Below are positions 1 through 8,724 of a stretch of 64,000 nucleotides of DNA, in pieces. The position numbers and the translations under genes are program-made. How positions within the stretch are numbered: position 1 is the stretch's first letter; every line of letters begins with the position of its first letter. The DNA lies in the NCBI GenBank assembly GCA_965207995.1, contig CBDBNG010000001.1:644958-708957 (forward strand). Direction: 5' to 3'. Under the pieces are notes generated by a model. The model worked only from the letters and a program-made list of their open reading frames with translations, had not been told where the DNA came from and did no database searches. The DNA comes from DAOUKH01 sp965207995. GTDB lineage: Bacteria; Chloroflexota; Dehalococcoidia; SHYB01.

Positions 1-1227
1 ATCAGCTCGAACATCCAGGCGCTGGGCCTGGGGCGCGATGAGGCGGCGAAATCCACCTTCTCCCTCGGAGAGCTCGAACCGCCGACACCCTCCAACGTCC
101 CGCAGGTCAACGTCCGCGGCAATGACGCGATCTCTTTGGGCGCCGTCGCCGCGGGGCTCGACGTCTTCGTCGGCTACCCCATCTCGCCGGCGACGACGAT
201 CCTCGTCTTCATGGAGCAGAACCTGGTCGGCGAGGGTAAGTTCGTCTACCAGGCGAGCTCGGAGATCGAGTCGATCAACGCCATCGTCGGCGCGGGCTAT
301 GCGGGCAAGAAGGCCATGACGTCGACGGCAGGGCCGGGCTTCTCGCTAATGAGCGAGGGGATGGGCCTTGCCTGGATGGCGGAGATCCCGCTCGTGGTGG
401 TCGACGTTCAGCGCGGCGGGCCGGCGACGGGACTCCCGACAAAGACGGAGCAGTCCGACCTGCTGGCCGCCCTGAATCCCTCGCACGGCGACGTGCGTAT
501 TCCGGTCATCGCGCCGGGTTCCGTGGAGGAGTGCTTCTACGCCGCCGTCAGCGCGGTCAACTGGGCGGAACGCTACCAGGGGCCTGTCGTGCTGCTCTCG
601 GAGATGATGCTGGCCGAGCGGCGGCAGAACATCCCCAAGCCCGACCTGAGCAAGGTCGAGGTCGAGACGCGCCGTGTCTACAAGGGACAGAACGGCTATC
701 TGCGGTACGACGGGGCGAGCGTAAGCGACATGCCCTTACCCGGCGGGCCCGGCGCCTACGTGGCCAACGCCAGCGAGCACGACCCGATGGGCGACACCAC
801 ACACATGCCGAGCCGCCACGTCGAGATGACGGAGCGCCGGTTCGCGAAGCTGAAGCTCCTGGAAGACGGCACGTACGAGTCGGAGGACGACGACGCGTCC
901 ATCGTCATCATGCCGTGGGGCGGCTCGAAGGGCTCGACGCGCGAGGCGTACGAAGCGCTGCAGCGCCAGGGCGTCAACGTCGGCTGGCGCTATACCATGT
1001 ACCTCAACCCGCTCCCGCCGGCGCTCCTCGACGACCTCCGGAGCAAGGATCTGGTGATCGTCCCCGAACTGAACTACCTCGGCCAGTTCTCCTCCGTGCT
1101 GCGGGGGCTGGGCGTGCGCGCCGAGTCCATCACACAGTACACGGGGCTGCCGTTCCGGCGTCAGAACCTCGCCGCCAGAATCAAAGCGCGTCTGGAATCG
1201 GGTAAGAAAGAAGGCGTGACCGTATGA
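1..1227 (+). CDS. korA: 2-oxoacid:ferredoxin oxidoreductase, alpha subunit (5' truncated by window)
   Basis: This is the C-terminal 408 residues of the alpha subunit of a 2-oxoglutarate/2-oxoacid:ferredoxin oxidoreductase, which oxidatively decarboxylates a 2-oxoacid to its acyl-CoA and reduces ferredoxin. The frame is open from base 1, so the start lies upstream. The first ~40 residues look like the linker from an N-terminal gamma domain (the fused gamma-alpha KorA form). The pyrimidine-binding domain follows, with the family-typical segments GYPISPATTIL and STAGPGFSLM. The stop overlaps the start of korB by ATGA, so the two are translationally coupled. Substrate (2-oxoglutarate versus another oxoacid) cannot be fixed from sequence alone. 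Confidence 0.9.
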   Translation: MSSNIQALGLGRDEAAKSTFSLGELEPPTPSNVPQVNVRGNDAISLGAVAAGLDVFVGYPISPATTILVFMEQNLVGEGKFVYQASSEIESINAIVGAGYAGKKAMTSTAGPGFSLMSEGMGLAWMAEIPLVVVDVQRGGPATGLPTKTEQSDLLAALNPSHGDVRIPVIAPGSVEECFYAAVSAVNWAERYQGPVVLLSEMMLAERRQNIPKPDLSKVEVETRRVYKGQNGYLRYDGASVSDMPLPGGPGAYVANASEHDPMGDTTHMPSRHVEMTERRFAKLKLLEDGTYESEDDDASIVIMPWGGSKGSTREAYEALQRQGVNVGWRYTMYLNPLPPALLDDLRSKDLVIVPELNYLGQFSSVLRGLGVRAESITQYTGLPFRRQNLAARIKARLESGKKEGVTV

Positions 1228-2093
1228 GTAAACGAAACCCCGAATACGACTTCGAGTGGTGCCCCGGCTGCGGGGACTTCGGCGTCCGGCGCGCGCTTGA
1301 GTTCGGCCTTCGGGACTGGCTGATCAAGACCGAGGAGCCGGCGGAGCGCACGGTCATCGTCGCGGGCATCGGCTGCTCGGGTAACATGGTCCATCTGCTC
1401 GAAGCCGACCAATATCCCTTCGGGATTCACGGCGTCCACGGGCGCACGCTCCCCATCGCGATGGGGATCAAGATGGGGCGGCCCGAGCTCAACGTGGTGA
1501 TCGTTGCCGGCGACGGCGACTTCCTGAGCATCGGCGCCGAGCACATCGGCCCACAGGCCGCCCGCAACCTCGATGTCACCGCCGTGATCATGGACAACGG
1601 CGTCTACGGCCTCACCAAGGGCCAGAGCTCGCCCACGACGGACTTCGAGGCGGTGACGTCGACCACGCCCTTCGGCAAAGTGGAATCCAAGATGGACCCG
1701 CTGGACTACTACCTGACGCTCGGGGTCTCCTACGTTGCCAACTCCTACTCGAGCAAGGTCAAGGACCTCGCCGGCCTGATCACGCGCGGCATGGAGCACC
1801 GCGGATTCTCGATGGTGCACGTCCAGTCACCCTGCACGACCTACAACGACACCCATGAGATGTTGCGCGGGAACCCCCGCAAGGGTATCAGCCCGCTCAT
1901 CTGGGACATCGGCGACAACCACGACCCCACCGACCTCGAACAGGCCCGCGCGCTCACGCGCGAGGAGGGGGTCCCGCTGGGCGTCCTGTACGAACGTGCC
2001 GGCTCGACTCCGTTCCACGAGCAGGTGAGGAGCCACGCGGCCAAGGGCAGGGAGCGCACCCCGGCGGAGTTGGTGGACTCCTTCCAGCTTTAG
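1224..2093 (+). CDS. korB: 2-oxoacid:ferredoxin oxidoreductase, beta (TPP-binding) subunit
   Basis: This 289-residue beta subunit binds thiamine diphosphate and pairs with KorA encoded immediately upstream (4-nt overlap). The N-terminus carries WCPGCGDFGV, typical of the family, and GDGDFLSIG followed by DNGVYGLTKGQ is the TPP/Mg-binding region of the OFOR beta family. Length is normal. No ferredoxin-like 4Fe-4S domain is present in this subunit, as expected for the two-subunit KorAB type. A strong hairpin terminator follows the stop. In a genome that also encodes citrate synthase, the likely role is the oxoglutarate-to-succinyl-CoA step or its reductive reverse. Confidence 0.92.
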   Translation: MSKRNPEYDFEWCPGCGDFGVRRALEFGLRDWLIKTEEPAERTVIVAGIGCSGNMVHLLEADQYPFGIHGVHGRTLPIAMGIKMGRPELNVVIVAGDGDFLSIGAEHIGPQAARNLDVTAVIMDNGVYGLTKGQSSPTTDFEAVTSTTPFGKVESKMDPLDYYLTLGVSYVANSYSSKVKDLAGLITRGMEHRGFSMVHVQSPCTTYNDTHEMLRGNPRKGISPLIWDIGDNHDPTDLEQARALTREEGVPLGVLYERAGSTPFHEQVRSHAAKGRERTPAELVDSFQL

Positions 2094-2113
2094 GGCGACC
2101 CGTCCGATACTTC

Positions 2114-2139
2114 GAAGGGCCTCCAGATGGAGGCCCTTC
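2114..2139. terminator. Hairpin terminator between convergent korB and a CaiB gene
   Basis: An 11-bp perfect stem (2114-2124 with 2129-2139) closes a 4-nt loop AGAT, between the korB stop (2093) and the end of the convergent CaiB-family gene (2155). There is no long T-run on either side, but position and strength suit a bidirectional terminator. Confidence 0.7.
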
Positions 2140-2154
2140 TACATTACGAAGACG

Positions 2155-3348
2155 CTAGACCACGCCCTCGCCGCGGAGGGCCTCGATTTCGGCGTCGTCG
2201 ACCCCGAGCAGGCCGCCGAGCACCTCCGTGGTGTCGTCGCCGAGCCCGGGGGAGGCGGTGGGCGTGGGCAGAGCGGTGCGGCTGAGCTTCACGGGACTGG
2301 CGACCACCTTGAGCTTCACCCCGCCGGGACCTTCGGCCTCGACGATCATCTCGCGCGCCGCGACCTGGGGGTCGGCGGCAACTTGGTCGATGCGGTTGAT
2401 CGGCCCGCAGGGGATGCCGACCTCGCGGAAGCGGGCGATCCAGTCGTCGACGGTGCGGGCGCGCAGCGCCTCGTTGAGGACGGGTTCGAGCCGGTCGTAG
2501 TGCTGGGTGCGTTTCCAGCCGTTCTCGTAGTCGGGGTCGTCGATGAGGTCGACGCGGTCGATCACCGCGCAGAAGAGGGGCCACCGGTCTTTGAGCCCGC
2601 CGAAGACGGCGACGACGACCCAGCCGTCGGCCGCCTCGAATGCCTGGAAGGGGGTGGCGACCGGATGGCGGGTGCCGATGGGGCCGGGGACCTCGCCGGT
2701 GGCGAAGAAGCGGGAGAGGGCGTTCTCCTGTATGGCGAGCTGGCAGTCCATCATGCTTATGTCGACGTGCTGCCCCTTGCCGCTGACGGCGCGCTCGACT
2801 AAGGCGGAGAGCACCCCAACGGCGCCGTAGAGCCCGCCGGCGATGTCGCCGATGGAGGCTCCCGGCCTGATGGGTGGCCCGCCGGGCTCGCCGGTGATGC
2901 TCATGATGCCACCCATGCCTTGGACGATGATGTCGAGGGCGGGGAGGTTGGCGTAGGGGCCCGTCTGGCCGAAGCCGGAAATGGAGCAATAGACGAGGTG
3001 CGGCGCCCGGCGCAGCAGGTCGTCGGGGCCCAAGCCGAAGCGGTCCATGGTGCCGGGCCTGAAGTTCTCAACGAGGACGTCGGCCTTTTCGGCGAGCCGC
3101 CGCAGGAGATCGACACCCTGGCCGGTGTGCAGATCGAGGGTGACGCTCCGCTTGCCTCGGTTGATGCTGAGGAAGTAGGAGCTGTAGTCGTCGATGAAGG
3201 GACCGGTGCCGCGCGCCGGGTCGCCGCCGTTGGGGTGCTCGATCTTGATCACCTCGGCCCCGAGATCGCTCAGCGTCATGGAGCAGAAGGGACCGGCGAG
3301 GACGCGGGCGAGGTCGAGGACGATGATCCCTTCCAGAGGTCCGGGCAT
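2155..3348 (-). CDS. CaiB/BaiF family (class III) CoA-transferase
   Basis: This 397-residue class III CoA-transferase or racemase is expected to move CoA between carboxylic acids through an aspartyl-anhydride intermediate. It begins with the family-typical GIIVLDLARVLAGPFC and has the NRGKRSVTLDL and VENFRPGTMDRFGLG segments. The catalytic-Asp region reads IGDIAGGLYGAVG, so the Asp is retained, and GQHVDISMMD follows. It is a single-domain protein of normal length, unlike the two fused versions elsewhere in this window. It stands alone, divergent from the rhodanese gene and convergent with korB. The substrate is not predictable. Confidence 0.9.
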   Translation of the reverse strand: MPGPLEGIIVLDLARVLAGPFCSMTLSDLGAEVIKIEHPNGGDPARGTGPFIDDYSSYFLSINRGKRSVTLDLHTGQGVDLLRRLAEKADVLVENFRPGTMDRFGLGPDDLLRRAPHLVYCSISGFGQTGPYANLPALDIIVQGMGGIMSITGEPGGPPIRPGASIGDIAGGLYGAVGVLSALVERAVSGKGQHVDISMMDCQLAIQENALSRFFATGEVPGPIGTRHPVATPFQAFEAADGWVVVAVFGGLKDRWPLFCAVIDRVDLIDDPDYENGWKRTQHYDRLEPVLNEALRARTVDDWIARFREVGIPCGPINRIDQVAADPQVAAREMIVEAEGPGGVKLKVVASPVKLSRTALPTPTASPGLGDDTTEVLGGLLGVDDAEIEALRGEGVV

Positions 3349-3470
3349 GGCGTCTTCCTTCCGTTGAGGCGCGATAGGGCCCTCGCCGGGGGCGGGGCGC
3401 TCGATGGCCGCGGACGTGTAGAATGGGCGCGCTGCGGCTACGCGGCCACATTATATCCAGGAGCGCCCTC

Positions 3471-4337
3471 GTGCCCGACGACCGCGGCTACGTCAACCCG
3501 CAGATGCTCGCCGAGACGCAGTGGCTCGCCGAACGGCTGAACCGGCCCGACATCCGGATCGTGGACATGGGGCCCCGCGAGGCCTACGAACGCGCCCACA
3601 TCCCGGGAGCGGTCAGTATCGGCCGGGGCGACAGGGCGGGCTACGTGAAGGACCCCGACGACCGGCTCCACGTCATGCAGCCGGAGCAGGCGGCGGAGCT
3701 TCTGGGCAGCCTCGGCATCGGATCCGACACGCTGGTGGTGGCCTACGACTCGGAGGGCGGCCACACCGCGGCGCGCCTCTGGTGGATGTTGGCCTACTAC
3801 AGCCATGCCCAGTGCAAGGTGCTCGACGGCGGCATCAACAAATGGATCGCGGAGAAGCGGGCGGTGTCGATGGAGACGCCGTCCTATCCTCCAGCGACGT
3901 TCACGCCGCGCGTCCGCGACGAACACATCGCCCTGCTCGACGAGGTCCGCGACGTTATCGAAGACGAGGACGACGATGAGGTCGTGCTGCTCGACGTGCG
4001 CAGCGACGCCGAGTGGGAGGGCCGCAACCATCGCGGCAACAAGCGCGCGGGGCGGCTCCCCAACGCCGTCCACATGGAATGGCTGAACTTCCTCGCCGAC
4101 CCGGTGACCAAGGTGCTGAAGCCGGCCTCCGAGCTTCGGGAGCTGCTGTGGTCGGCCGGGGTCACGCCGAACAAGGACGTGATCACCTACTGACAGGCGG
4201 GCATCCGTGCGGCGCACGGAGCGTTCGTCCTGCGGCTCCTCGGCTACGAAGAGGTCGCGGTCTACGACGCGTCGATGGGCGAATGGGCCAACCTCGACGA
4301 CACACCGCTGGAGGCGGAACAGCCCGGCGCGGGCTAG
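3471..4337 (+). CDS. Two-domain rhodanese sulfurtransferase with in-frame TGA at the catalytic cysteine (probable selenoprotein)
   Basis: This 288-residue tandem rhodanese (thiosulfate/mercaptopyruvate sulfurtransferase type) is interrupted by one TGA codon at 4191-4193 (codon 241). The codons before it read DVITY and those after read QAGIRAAHGAF, exactly where the catalytic loop VITY-C-QGGIRA lies in the family, so TGA replaces the active-site Cys codon. The frame continues for 47 more sense codons, all family-like, to TAG at 4335-4337, 5 bp before the convergent tatD gene ends. The N-terminal domain has Asp93 (YDSEGG) at its own Cys position, as in normal inactive N-domains. The GTG start at 3471 is preferred because AGGAG lies 7 nt upstream; an upstream in-frame start at 3423 is possible. 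A hairpin just after the TGA fits a bacterial SECIS element. The alternative is a Cys-to-stop mutation or sequencing error. Confidence 0.8.
4191..4220 (+). promoter_or_regulatory. Candidate bacterial SECIS element following the in-frame TGA
   Basis: Starting 10 nt after the TGA, TCCGTGC (4204-4210) pairs perfectly with GCACGGA (4214-4220) around a 3-nt GGC loop. The apical loop begins 17 nt after the TGA and has G in its first two positions. As I know the bacterial SECIS rule, spacing is about 16-37 nt with a G near the loop start, so this fits. Function is inferred; SelB recognition is untested. Confidence 0.65.
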
Positions 4338-4342
4338 GGCGG

Positions 4343-5107
4343 TCAGTCTAGCCGCAGGGCTCGCTTCAGGTTGGCCGTCGTCGCGGCTTCGATTTCGGCG
4401 ACGGGCACGCCCTTGATTTCTGCGAGTTTCTCGGCGACCAGCGGCAGGTGCGACGGCTCGGTGCGCCGCGCCGGATTCTTCTTCCACGGCTGGGGGTAAG
4501 AGTCCGTCTCTAGCACGATACGGTCGAGGGGGATGTCCTTGGCCGCCTCGGCAAGCTCCGGGCGCAGCAGGAGCGGCTTCGCCAACGAGATGTAGAAGCC
4601 AAGGTCGATCGCCTCAGCGGCCTTGCCGGCGTCGCCGAGGAAGTAGTGCCAGATGGCGCCCGTCTCCTCCGCGCCCTCCTTCTTCAACACGCCGAGGATG
4701 TCGTCGTAGGCCTCCCGGGCGTGGAAGTCGAGGGGTTTCCCAAGCTCTTTGGAGAGGCGGACGTGCCCCCGGAGCGCCTCGATCTGCCAGTCGCGGTCGG
4801 GCGAGGTGTCGAGAAAGTCGAGGCCGGTCTCGCTGACGCAGACGACCTTGTCCGACGACTGAGCCAGCGCCTTCAGGGTGTCGTAGTCGTCTTCAGTGAA
4901 GGGCTCCTTGAGGTCCATGGGGTGCATGCCGACGCCGGCGTAGACGGAATCGAAGCGGCGGGCAAGCTCGACGGCGCGGCGGGACGACTCGATCGTCGAG
5001 CCGACGCAGACGATCATGGCGACGCCGGCGGCCTCGGCGCGAGGAATCATCGCGTCGAGCTCGTCGTCGGTGAAGAGATCGAGGTGGGTGTGGGAGTCGG
5101 CCAGCAT
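4343..5107 (-). CDS. tatD: TatD family metal-dependent hydrolase/DNase
   Basis: This 254-residue TIM-barrel metal hydrolase is of the TatD/YcfH type. Metal ligands are visible as DSHTHLD at the N-terminus, SETGLDF (Glu), FHAREAYDDIL, WHYFLGD and LETDSYP near the C-terminus. Family members are 3'-5' DNases or proofreading-type nucleases, though the physiological role of this one is uncertain. The C-terminus is normal (KRALRLD). It is encoded 13 nt downstream of the HtrA-type protease gene on the same strand, so they probably share a transcript. It is convergent with the rhodanese gene, with only 5 bp between the stop codons. Confidence 0.9.
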   Translation of the reverse strand: MLADSHTHLDLFTDDELDAMIPRAEAAGVAMIVCVGSTIESSRRAVELARRFDSVYAGVGMHPMDLKEPFTEDDYDTLKALAQSSDKVVCVSETGLDFLDTSPDRDWQIEALRGHVRLSKELGKPLDFHAREAYDDILGVLKKEGAEETGAIWHYFLGDAGKAAEAIDLGFYISLAKPLLLRPELAEAAKDIPLDRIVLETDSYPQPWKKNPARRTEPSHLPLVAEKLAEIKGVPVAEIEAATTANLKRALRLD

Positions 5108-5120
5108 CGGGGGCGGTGTT

Positions 5121-6350
5121 CTAGGACAGGCTGTCGGGCCAGGCGCCGAGGGTCACGGTGACGGAAGTCTCGCCGCCGTCGCGGTGGACCTTGACCGTGA
5201 CCGCGTCGCCGGGGCGCTTGTCCTGGAGAAGGTCTACCAAGTCGGCCGACCGGGCGACGGCGTCGCCGCCCACGGCGATGATGACGTCGCCGGCGCGCAG
5301 GCCGCCGCGTGCGGCAGGGCTGTCTTCGACCACGTCGGTGAGATAGACGCCGGCGACGACGTCCACGTCGAGGTCGCCCGCCGCCTCCTCGTTGAGTGTG
5401 ACCAAGGTGACGCCGAGCCACGCGCGCCGCGTCTCGATGCCGCCGGCCATGCGCTCCAGCAGCTCCGCGACGCTGTTGCTGGGCACCGCGAAGGCGATGG
5501 TCTCGCCGCCGCTCTCGGCCACGGCGGTGTTGACGCCGATGACCTCGCCTCGGGAGTTCAGGAGTGGCCCGCCGGAGCTGCCGGGGAAGATCGCCGCGTC
5601 GGTCTGGATCATGCCGTCGATGCGATGGTGAATATCCGAGGGCAGGGTACGGTCCACGCCGCTGATGACGCCGACGGTGACCGAGCTCTGCAGCCCGTAG
5701 GGGCTGCCGATGGCGATGGCAAGCTGGCCCGGCTCGACGAGCTCGGAGTCGCCGAGTCGCAGCGGTTCGACATCCCGAAGGCGGGTGGGGTCGACGCGGA
5801 CGATGGCGAGGTCGTTGGAGAGGTTCATGCCGCTGACCTCGCCGCGAAGCCGTGTGCCGTCATCAAGGATCACGGTCACGGACGTCACCCCGGTCACCAC
5901 GTGGCTGTTGGTGATGAAGCGCCCCTCGTCGTCGATCAGGAAAGCCGAGCCCTGCTCGCGTTGGAAGAAGGGGAAGATGTCGTCGCTGCGCTGCGACACC
6001 TCGACCTGTGCCACGGCGGGCACCGACTGCTGGTAGACCGCTTGGACGATCTCTTCATCGAAGGCTTCGATCTTGGCCGAGGCAGGGAGCGAGAAGGCGT
6101 TGTCGCCGCGCTCGGGCAACACCGCGCCCGCCGCGACACCGACCGCAAGCGCGACCAAGGCGACGGCTCCGGCAAAGACCCAACGGCCGGACCGCCTCGT
6201 TTGGCGGGGGTATTCGGAACCGGTCCTGGCCTCGGCCCAGCGGGGCTGGGCGTACTGCTGCTCCGGCGTCTCCGCCGGGCGGAATGGACCGGAGGCGGGG
6301 CCGTCGAAGTCCCCGCCGTAGTCTCGCTCGTCTCGGTCGTCGTAGTCCAT
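5121..6350 (-). CDS. HtrA/DegP-type membrane-anchored serine protease with PDZ domain
   Basis: This 409-residue S1C protease would act on misfolded proteins at the outer face of the membrane. The order is a disordered acidic N-terminus (1-55), one membrane helix (about 57-78), a trypsin-like domain (about 100-295) and a PDZ domain (about 305-400). The catalytic triad is visible: His150 in TNSHVV, Asp180 in SNDLAIV and Ser259 in FPGSSGGPL. A single PDZ and an N-terminal anchor make it DegS/HtrA-like rather than DegP-like. tatD follows 13 nt downstream. It is divergent from a two-component system, though no direct regulatory link can be shown. Confidence 0.92.
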   Translation of the reverse strand: MDYDDRDERDYGGDFDGPASGPFRPAETPEQQYAQPRWAEARTGSEYPRQTRRSGRWVFAGAVALVALAVGVAAGAVLPERGDNAFSLPASAKIEAFDEEIVQAVYQQSVPAVAQVEVSQRSDDIFPFFQREQGSAFLIDDEGRFITNSHVVTGVTSVTVILDDGTRLRGEVSGMNLSNDLAIVRVDPTRLRDVEPLRLGDSELVEPGQLAIAIGSPYGLQSSVTVGVISGVDRTLPSDIHHRIDGMIQTDAAIFPGSSGGPLLNSRGEVIGVNTAVAESGGETIAFAVPSNSVAELLERMAGGIETRRAWLGVTLVTLNEEAAGDLDVDVVAGVYLTDVVEDSPAARGGLRAGDVIIAVGGDAVARSADLVDLLQDKRPGDAVTVKVHRDGGETSVTVTLGAWPDSLS

Positions 6351-6495
6351 GCCTTATTGCTCGCGCGGCCCGCCAGGCCGTCTCGGCAAGTATAGACCGC
6401 CGCTTCCGGCTCGTGGCCCTTGTGGCATCGTACGCCTCCGGCGCTTAGAAATACGTTAGAGCGGCCGCGGGCGGTTCGTGTATCCTCCTCTTGGG

Positions 6496-7173
6496 ATGCA
6501 TATTCTCGTGGTAGAAGACGAGCCGCGTCTGGCGACCATGATCGCCCAGGCGCTGAACGAAGAGGGGCATGTGGCCGAAATCGCCGGCGACGGCGAGGAA
6601 GGCTACGACCTCGCCGGAGGCGGCGCTTACGACGTCATCATTCTCGACCTCATGCTGCCGAAGATGCCCGGACTTGAGGTCGCCCGTGCCCTTCGGACGG
6701 AGAAGGTCGACACTCCCATCTTGATGCTGACCGCCCGCGGCGAGATCGCCGACCGCGTCGAGGGGCTCGACGCCGGTGCCGACGACTACCTCGTCAAGCC
6801 CTTCGCGCTGGAGGAGCTCTTCGCCCGCATCCGCGCCCTGAGCCGCCGCAAGATCGACCCCCGCGACCCGACCAGGATCGAGGCCGCCGGCCTGACCCTC
6901 GATCTCCAGTCGAGGGAGGTCGTATTCGACGGGGCTTCGATCGATCTGACACCGAAGGAGTTCGCCCTCCTCGAACACCTAATGCGGAACGCCGGGGCGG
7001 TGCAAAGCCGGGAGCGAATCGCCGATAGAGTCTGGGGACTCGCTTCCGACGTAACACTCAGCGTGGTGGACTTGTACATACACTACTTGCGGAACAAGCT
7101 CGCGGCGGGCGGCGGTAAGGGCCTCATTCGCACCGTACGCGGCGTAGGCTACGTCCTGAAGGAAGCCGCCTAG
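6496..7173 (+). CDS. OmpR/PhoB-family response regulator
   Basis: This 225-residue response regulator has a receiver domain with acidic pocket EDE (7-9), phospho-acceptor Asp51 (IILDLMLP) and the KPF lysine loop (YLVKPFALEEL). A winged-helix DNA-binding domain of the OmpR/PhoB type follows (LTPKEFALLEHL through VRGVGYVL). I chose ATG 6496 because the protein then begins directly with the beta-strand MHILVVEDE; a GTG at 6478 would add six non-homologous residues. The cognate kinase starts 15 nt after the stop, so this is one operon. The divergently encoded HtrA protease is a possible but unproven target. Confidence 0.93.
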   Translation: MHILVVEDEPRLATMIAQALNEEGHVAEIAGDGEEGYDLAGGGAYDVIILDLMLPKMPGLEVARALRTEKVDTPILMLTARGEIADRVEGLDAGADDYLVKPFALEELFARIRALSRRKIDPRDPTRIEAAGLTLDLQSREVVFDGASIDLTPKEFALLEHLMRNAGAVQSRERIADRVWGLASDVTLSVVDLYIHYLRNKLAAGGGKGLIRTVRGVGYVLKEAA

Positions 7174-7188
7174 CCGGCGGGGGCCGCG

Positions 7189-8523
7189 ATGTTCAACGTC
7201 ATACGTCTTCGGCTGCTGGCCTGGAACTTCGTCGTCTTCTTCGCCCTGCTCGTGGGCCTCGGGGCGGGCATCTACTACATGACCGCGCGCACCCTCAACG
7301 GCGAGGTCAACGCCATCCTGCGCGAGGGCGCCGCCTACGCGCTCCGGGACTTCTCGACGACCCCCGGCTTTCCGATGACCCTGCCGCAGCACGGCTACCC
7401 AAGCGACGTCTTTTACCTGAGCGTCGACACGTCGGGCGAACTGGCGCAGAACCCCCAGCGGCTGGCGGTCGATTCATCGCCCGACCCTGAGGGCGTGCTC
7501 CGGGCGCTGGAGGGGGAGGAGTACTACAGCGACGTCGAGATCAACGACCAGACGGTACGCCTTCTCTCCGTGGCGGTGTTGACGCCGAGCGGCGCGCCGC
7601 TCGGCGTCCTGCAGGTGGGTCAGTCGATTGAGTCGCAGCAGCGAGCGCTCGCGGAGTTGGCCTGGATCCTCGCCGGGTCGGAGTTCGGCGCTTTGGCCCT
7701 GGCGCTCGTCGGCGGCTGGTTCCTCGCCAACCGGGCGCTCATCCCCACCCGGCGGGCGTTCGAGCGTCAGCGGCGCTTCGTCGCCGACGCCTCGCACGAG
7801 CTCCGCACCCCGCTCACCCTGATCCGCGGCAACGCCGAGCTGATCCGTCGCCACCGGGGCCAGACCGTTGAGGAAAACGCGCACCTCGTCGACGGCATCA
7901 TCGACGAGGCAGGATACCTGAGCGACATGGTCACCTCCCTCCTGACGCTGGAGCAATCGGACGGCGGACGGCTGGCCTTGCGCGAGGAGTCCGTCGACCT
8001 CTCCGACCTCGTACGGCAAGTGTGCAGCGACACGCAGCCCCTCGCCGTGATGCGCGAGCTCACGCTGGAATGCGCCGAGCCGCCCTTCGAGGTGACCGCA
8101 CAGGGCGACCGAGAGCGGCTACGCCAAGCGCTCTTGGCGCTGATGGACAACGCACTCAAGTACACGCCGCCCGGCGGCCGCATCGACCTGCGCCTGCGAC
8201 TCGAAGACAACACGGCGACCATCGCGGTGTCCGATACGGGCCTCGGCATCCAGCCGGAGCACCTGCCCCACGTCTTCGACCGCTTCTACCGGGTCGACGC
8301 CGCGCGCCGGGAGCCGGGCGGCTCGGGACTGGGACTTTCGATCGCGAAGGCGCTGGTCGAGGCCCACGGCGGCTCGATCGGACTAGAGAGCCCCGACGGC
8401 GGCGGCGTGACGGCGACAATCCGTCTGGCGGCCGAACGGGGCGAGTCGGATCCCGCCCCTTCCGACGGGGCAGCCCACGAGCACCTGGCGTCGGAAAAGG
8501 CGCCGCTGGACGTGCCGTACTAG
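7189..8523 (+). CDS. Two-component sensor histidine kinase
   Basis: This 444-residue membrane histidine kinase is the partner of the upstream response regulator. It has two membrane helices (about 8-32 and 158-181) bracketing a ~125-residue external sensor region. There is a short HAMP-like connector, a HisKA domain with His203 in DASHELRTPLTLI, and an HATPase_c domain with N-box DNALKYTPPGG, G1 DTGLGI, F-box FDRFYR and G2 GGSGLGLSIA. All kinase boxes are intact. The signal is unknown. The IS110-type element lies just past the stop codon and leaves the gene intact. Confidence 0.93.
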   Translation: MFNVIRLRLLAWNFVVFFALLVGLGAGIYYMTARTLNGEVNAILREGAAYALRDFSTTPGFPMTLPQHGYPSDVFYLSVDTSGELAQNPQRLAVDSSPDPEGVLRALEGEEYYSDVEINDQTVRLLSVAVLTPSGAPLGVLQVGQSIESQQRALAELAWILAGSEFGALALALVGGWFLANRALIPTRRAFERQRRFVADASHELRTPLTLIRGNAELIRRHRGQTVEENAHLVDGIIDEAGYLSDMVTSLLTLEQSDGGRLALREESVDLSDLVRQVCSDTQPLAVMRELTLECAEPPFEVTAQGDRERLRQALLALMDNALKYTPPGGRIDLRLRLEDNTATIAVSDTGLGIQPEHLPHVFDRFYRVDAARREPGGSGLGLSIAKALVEAHGGSIGLESPDGGGVTATIRLAAERGESDPAPSDGAAHEHLASEKAPLDVPY

Positions 8524-8554
8524 GGGTACGGCGGGCAGCGTTCTCCCCCTCTGG

Positions 8555-8724
8555 ACCACCACCTCAAACCTTGTATGTTGAGGAAGGGGGCGGTAGACCG
8601 ATAAACCTCTGGTCCAAGAAGACCGTGGGAGAGCGTGGGTCGCCGCCCTCACTCCAAGGAAGAGCCCGGACAGTTGCCAGGGCATGCAAAGCCCGAATCT
8701 GCAAGGCAGGGCCAAGGAGGAATC
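8555..8724 (+). ncRNA. Candidate bridge-RNA region of the IS110-type element
   Basis: IS110-group elements encode a bridge RNA in the non-coding end upstream of the transposase; this 170-nt stretch is in that position. Within it, GGTC (8611-8614) pairs with GACC (8621-8624), and outer CTCT (8607-8610) pairs with AGAG (8630-8633), leaving the asymmetric internal loop GTGGG. The strands carry CCTCTGG and GGGAGAG, which resemble the insertion target on either side of the presumed core. Assignment as a bridge RNA and as target guides is inference. Confidence 0.45.

Noticed and set aside
4191..4193. TGA as a simple nonsense mutation making a rhodanese pseudogene
   Set aside because: Not excluded, but the exact position at the catalytic Cys, the intact downstream frame and the hairpin favour Sec. 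Listed for testing.
5016..6395. Long open frame opposite the HtrA gene
   Set aside because: It is the antisense shadow of a high-GC gene; the minus-strand frame has clear protease motifs.
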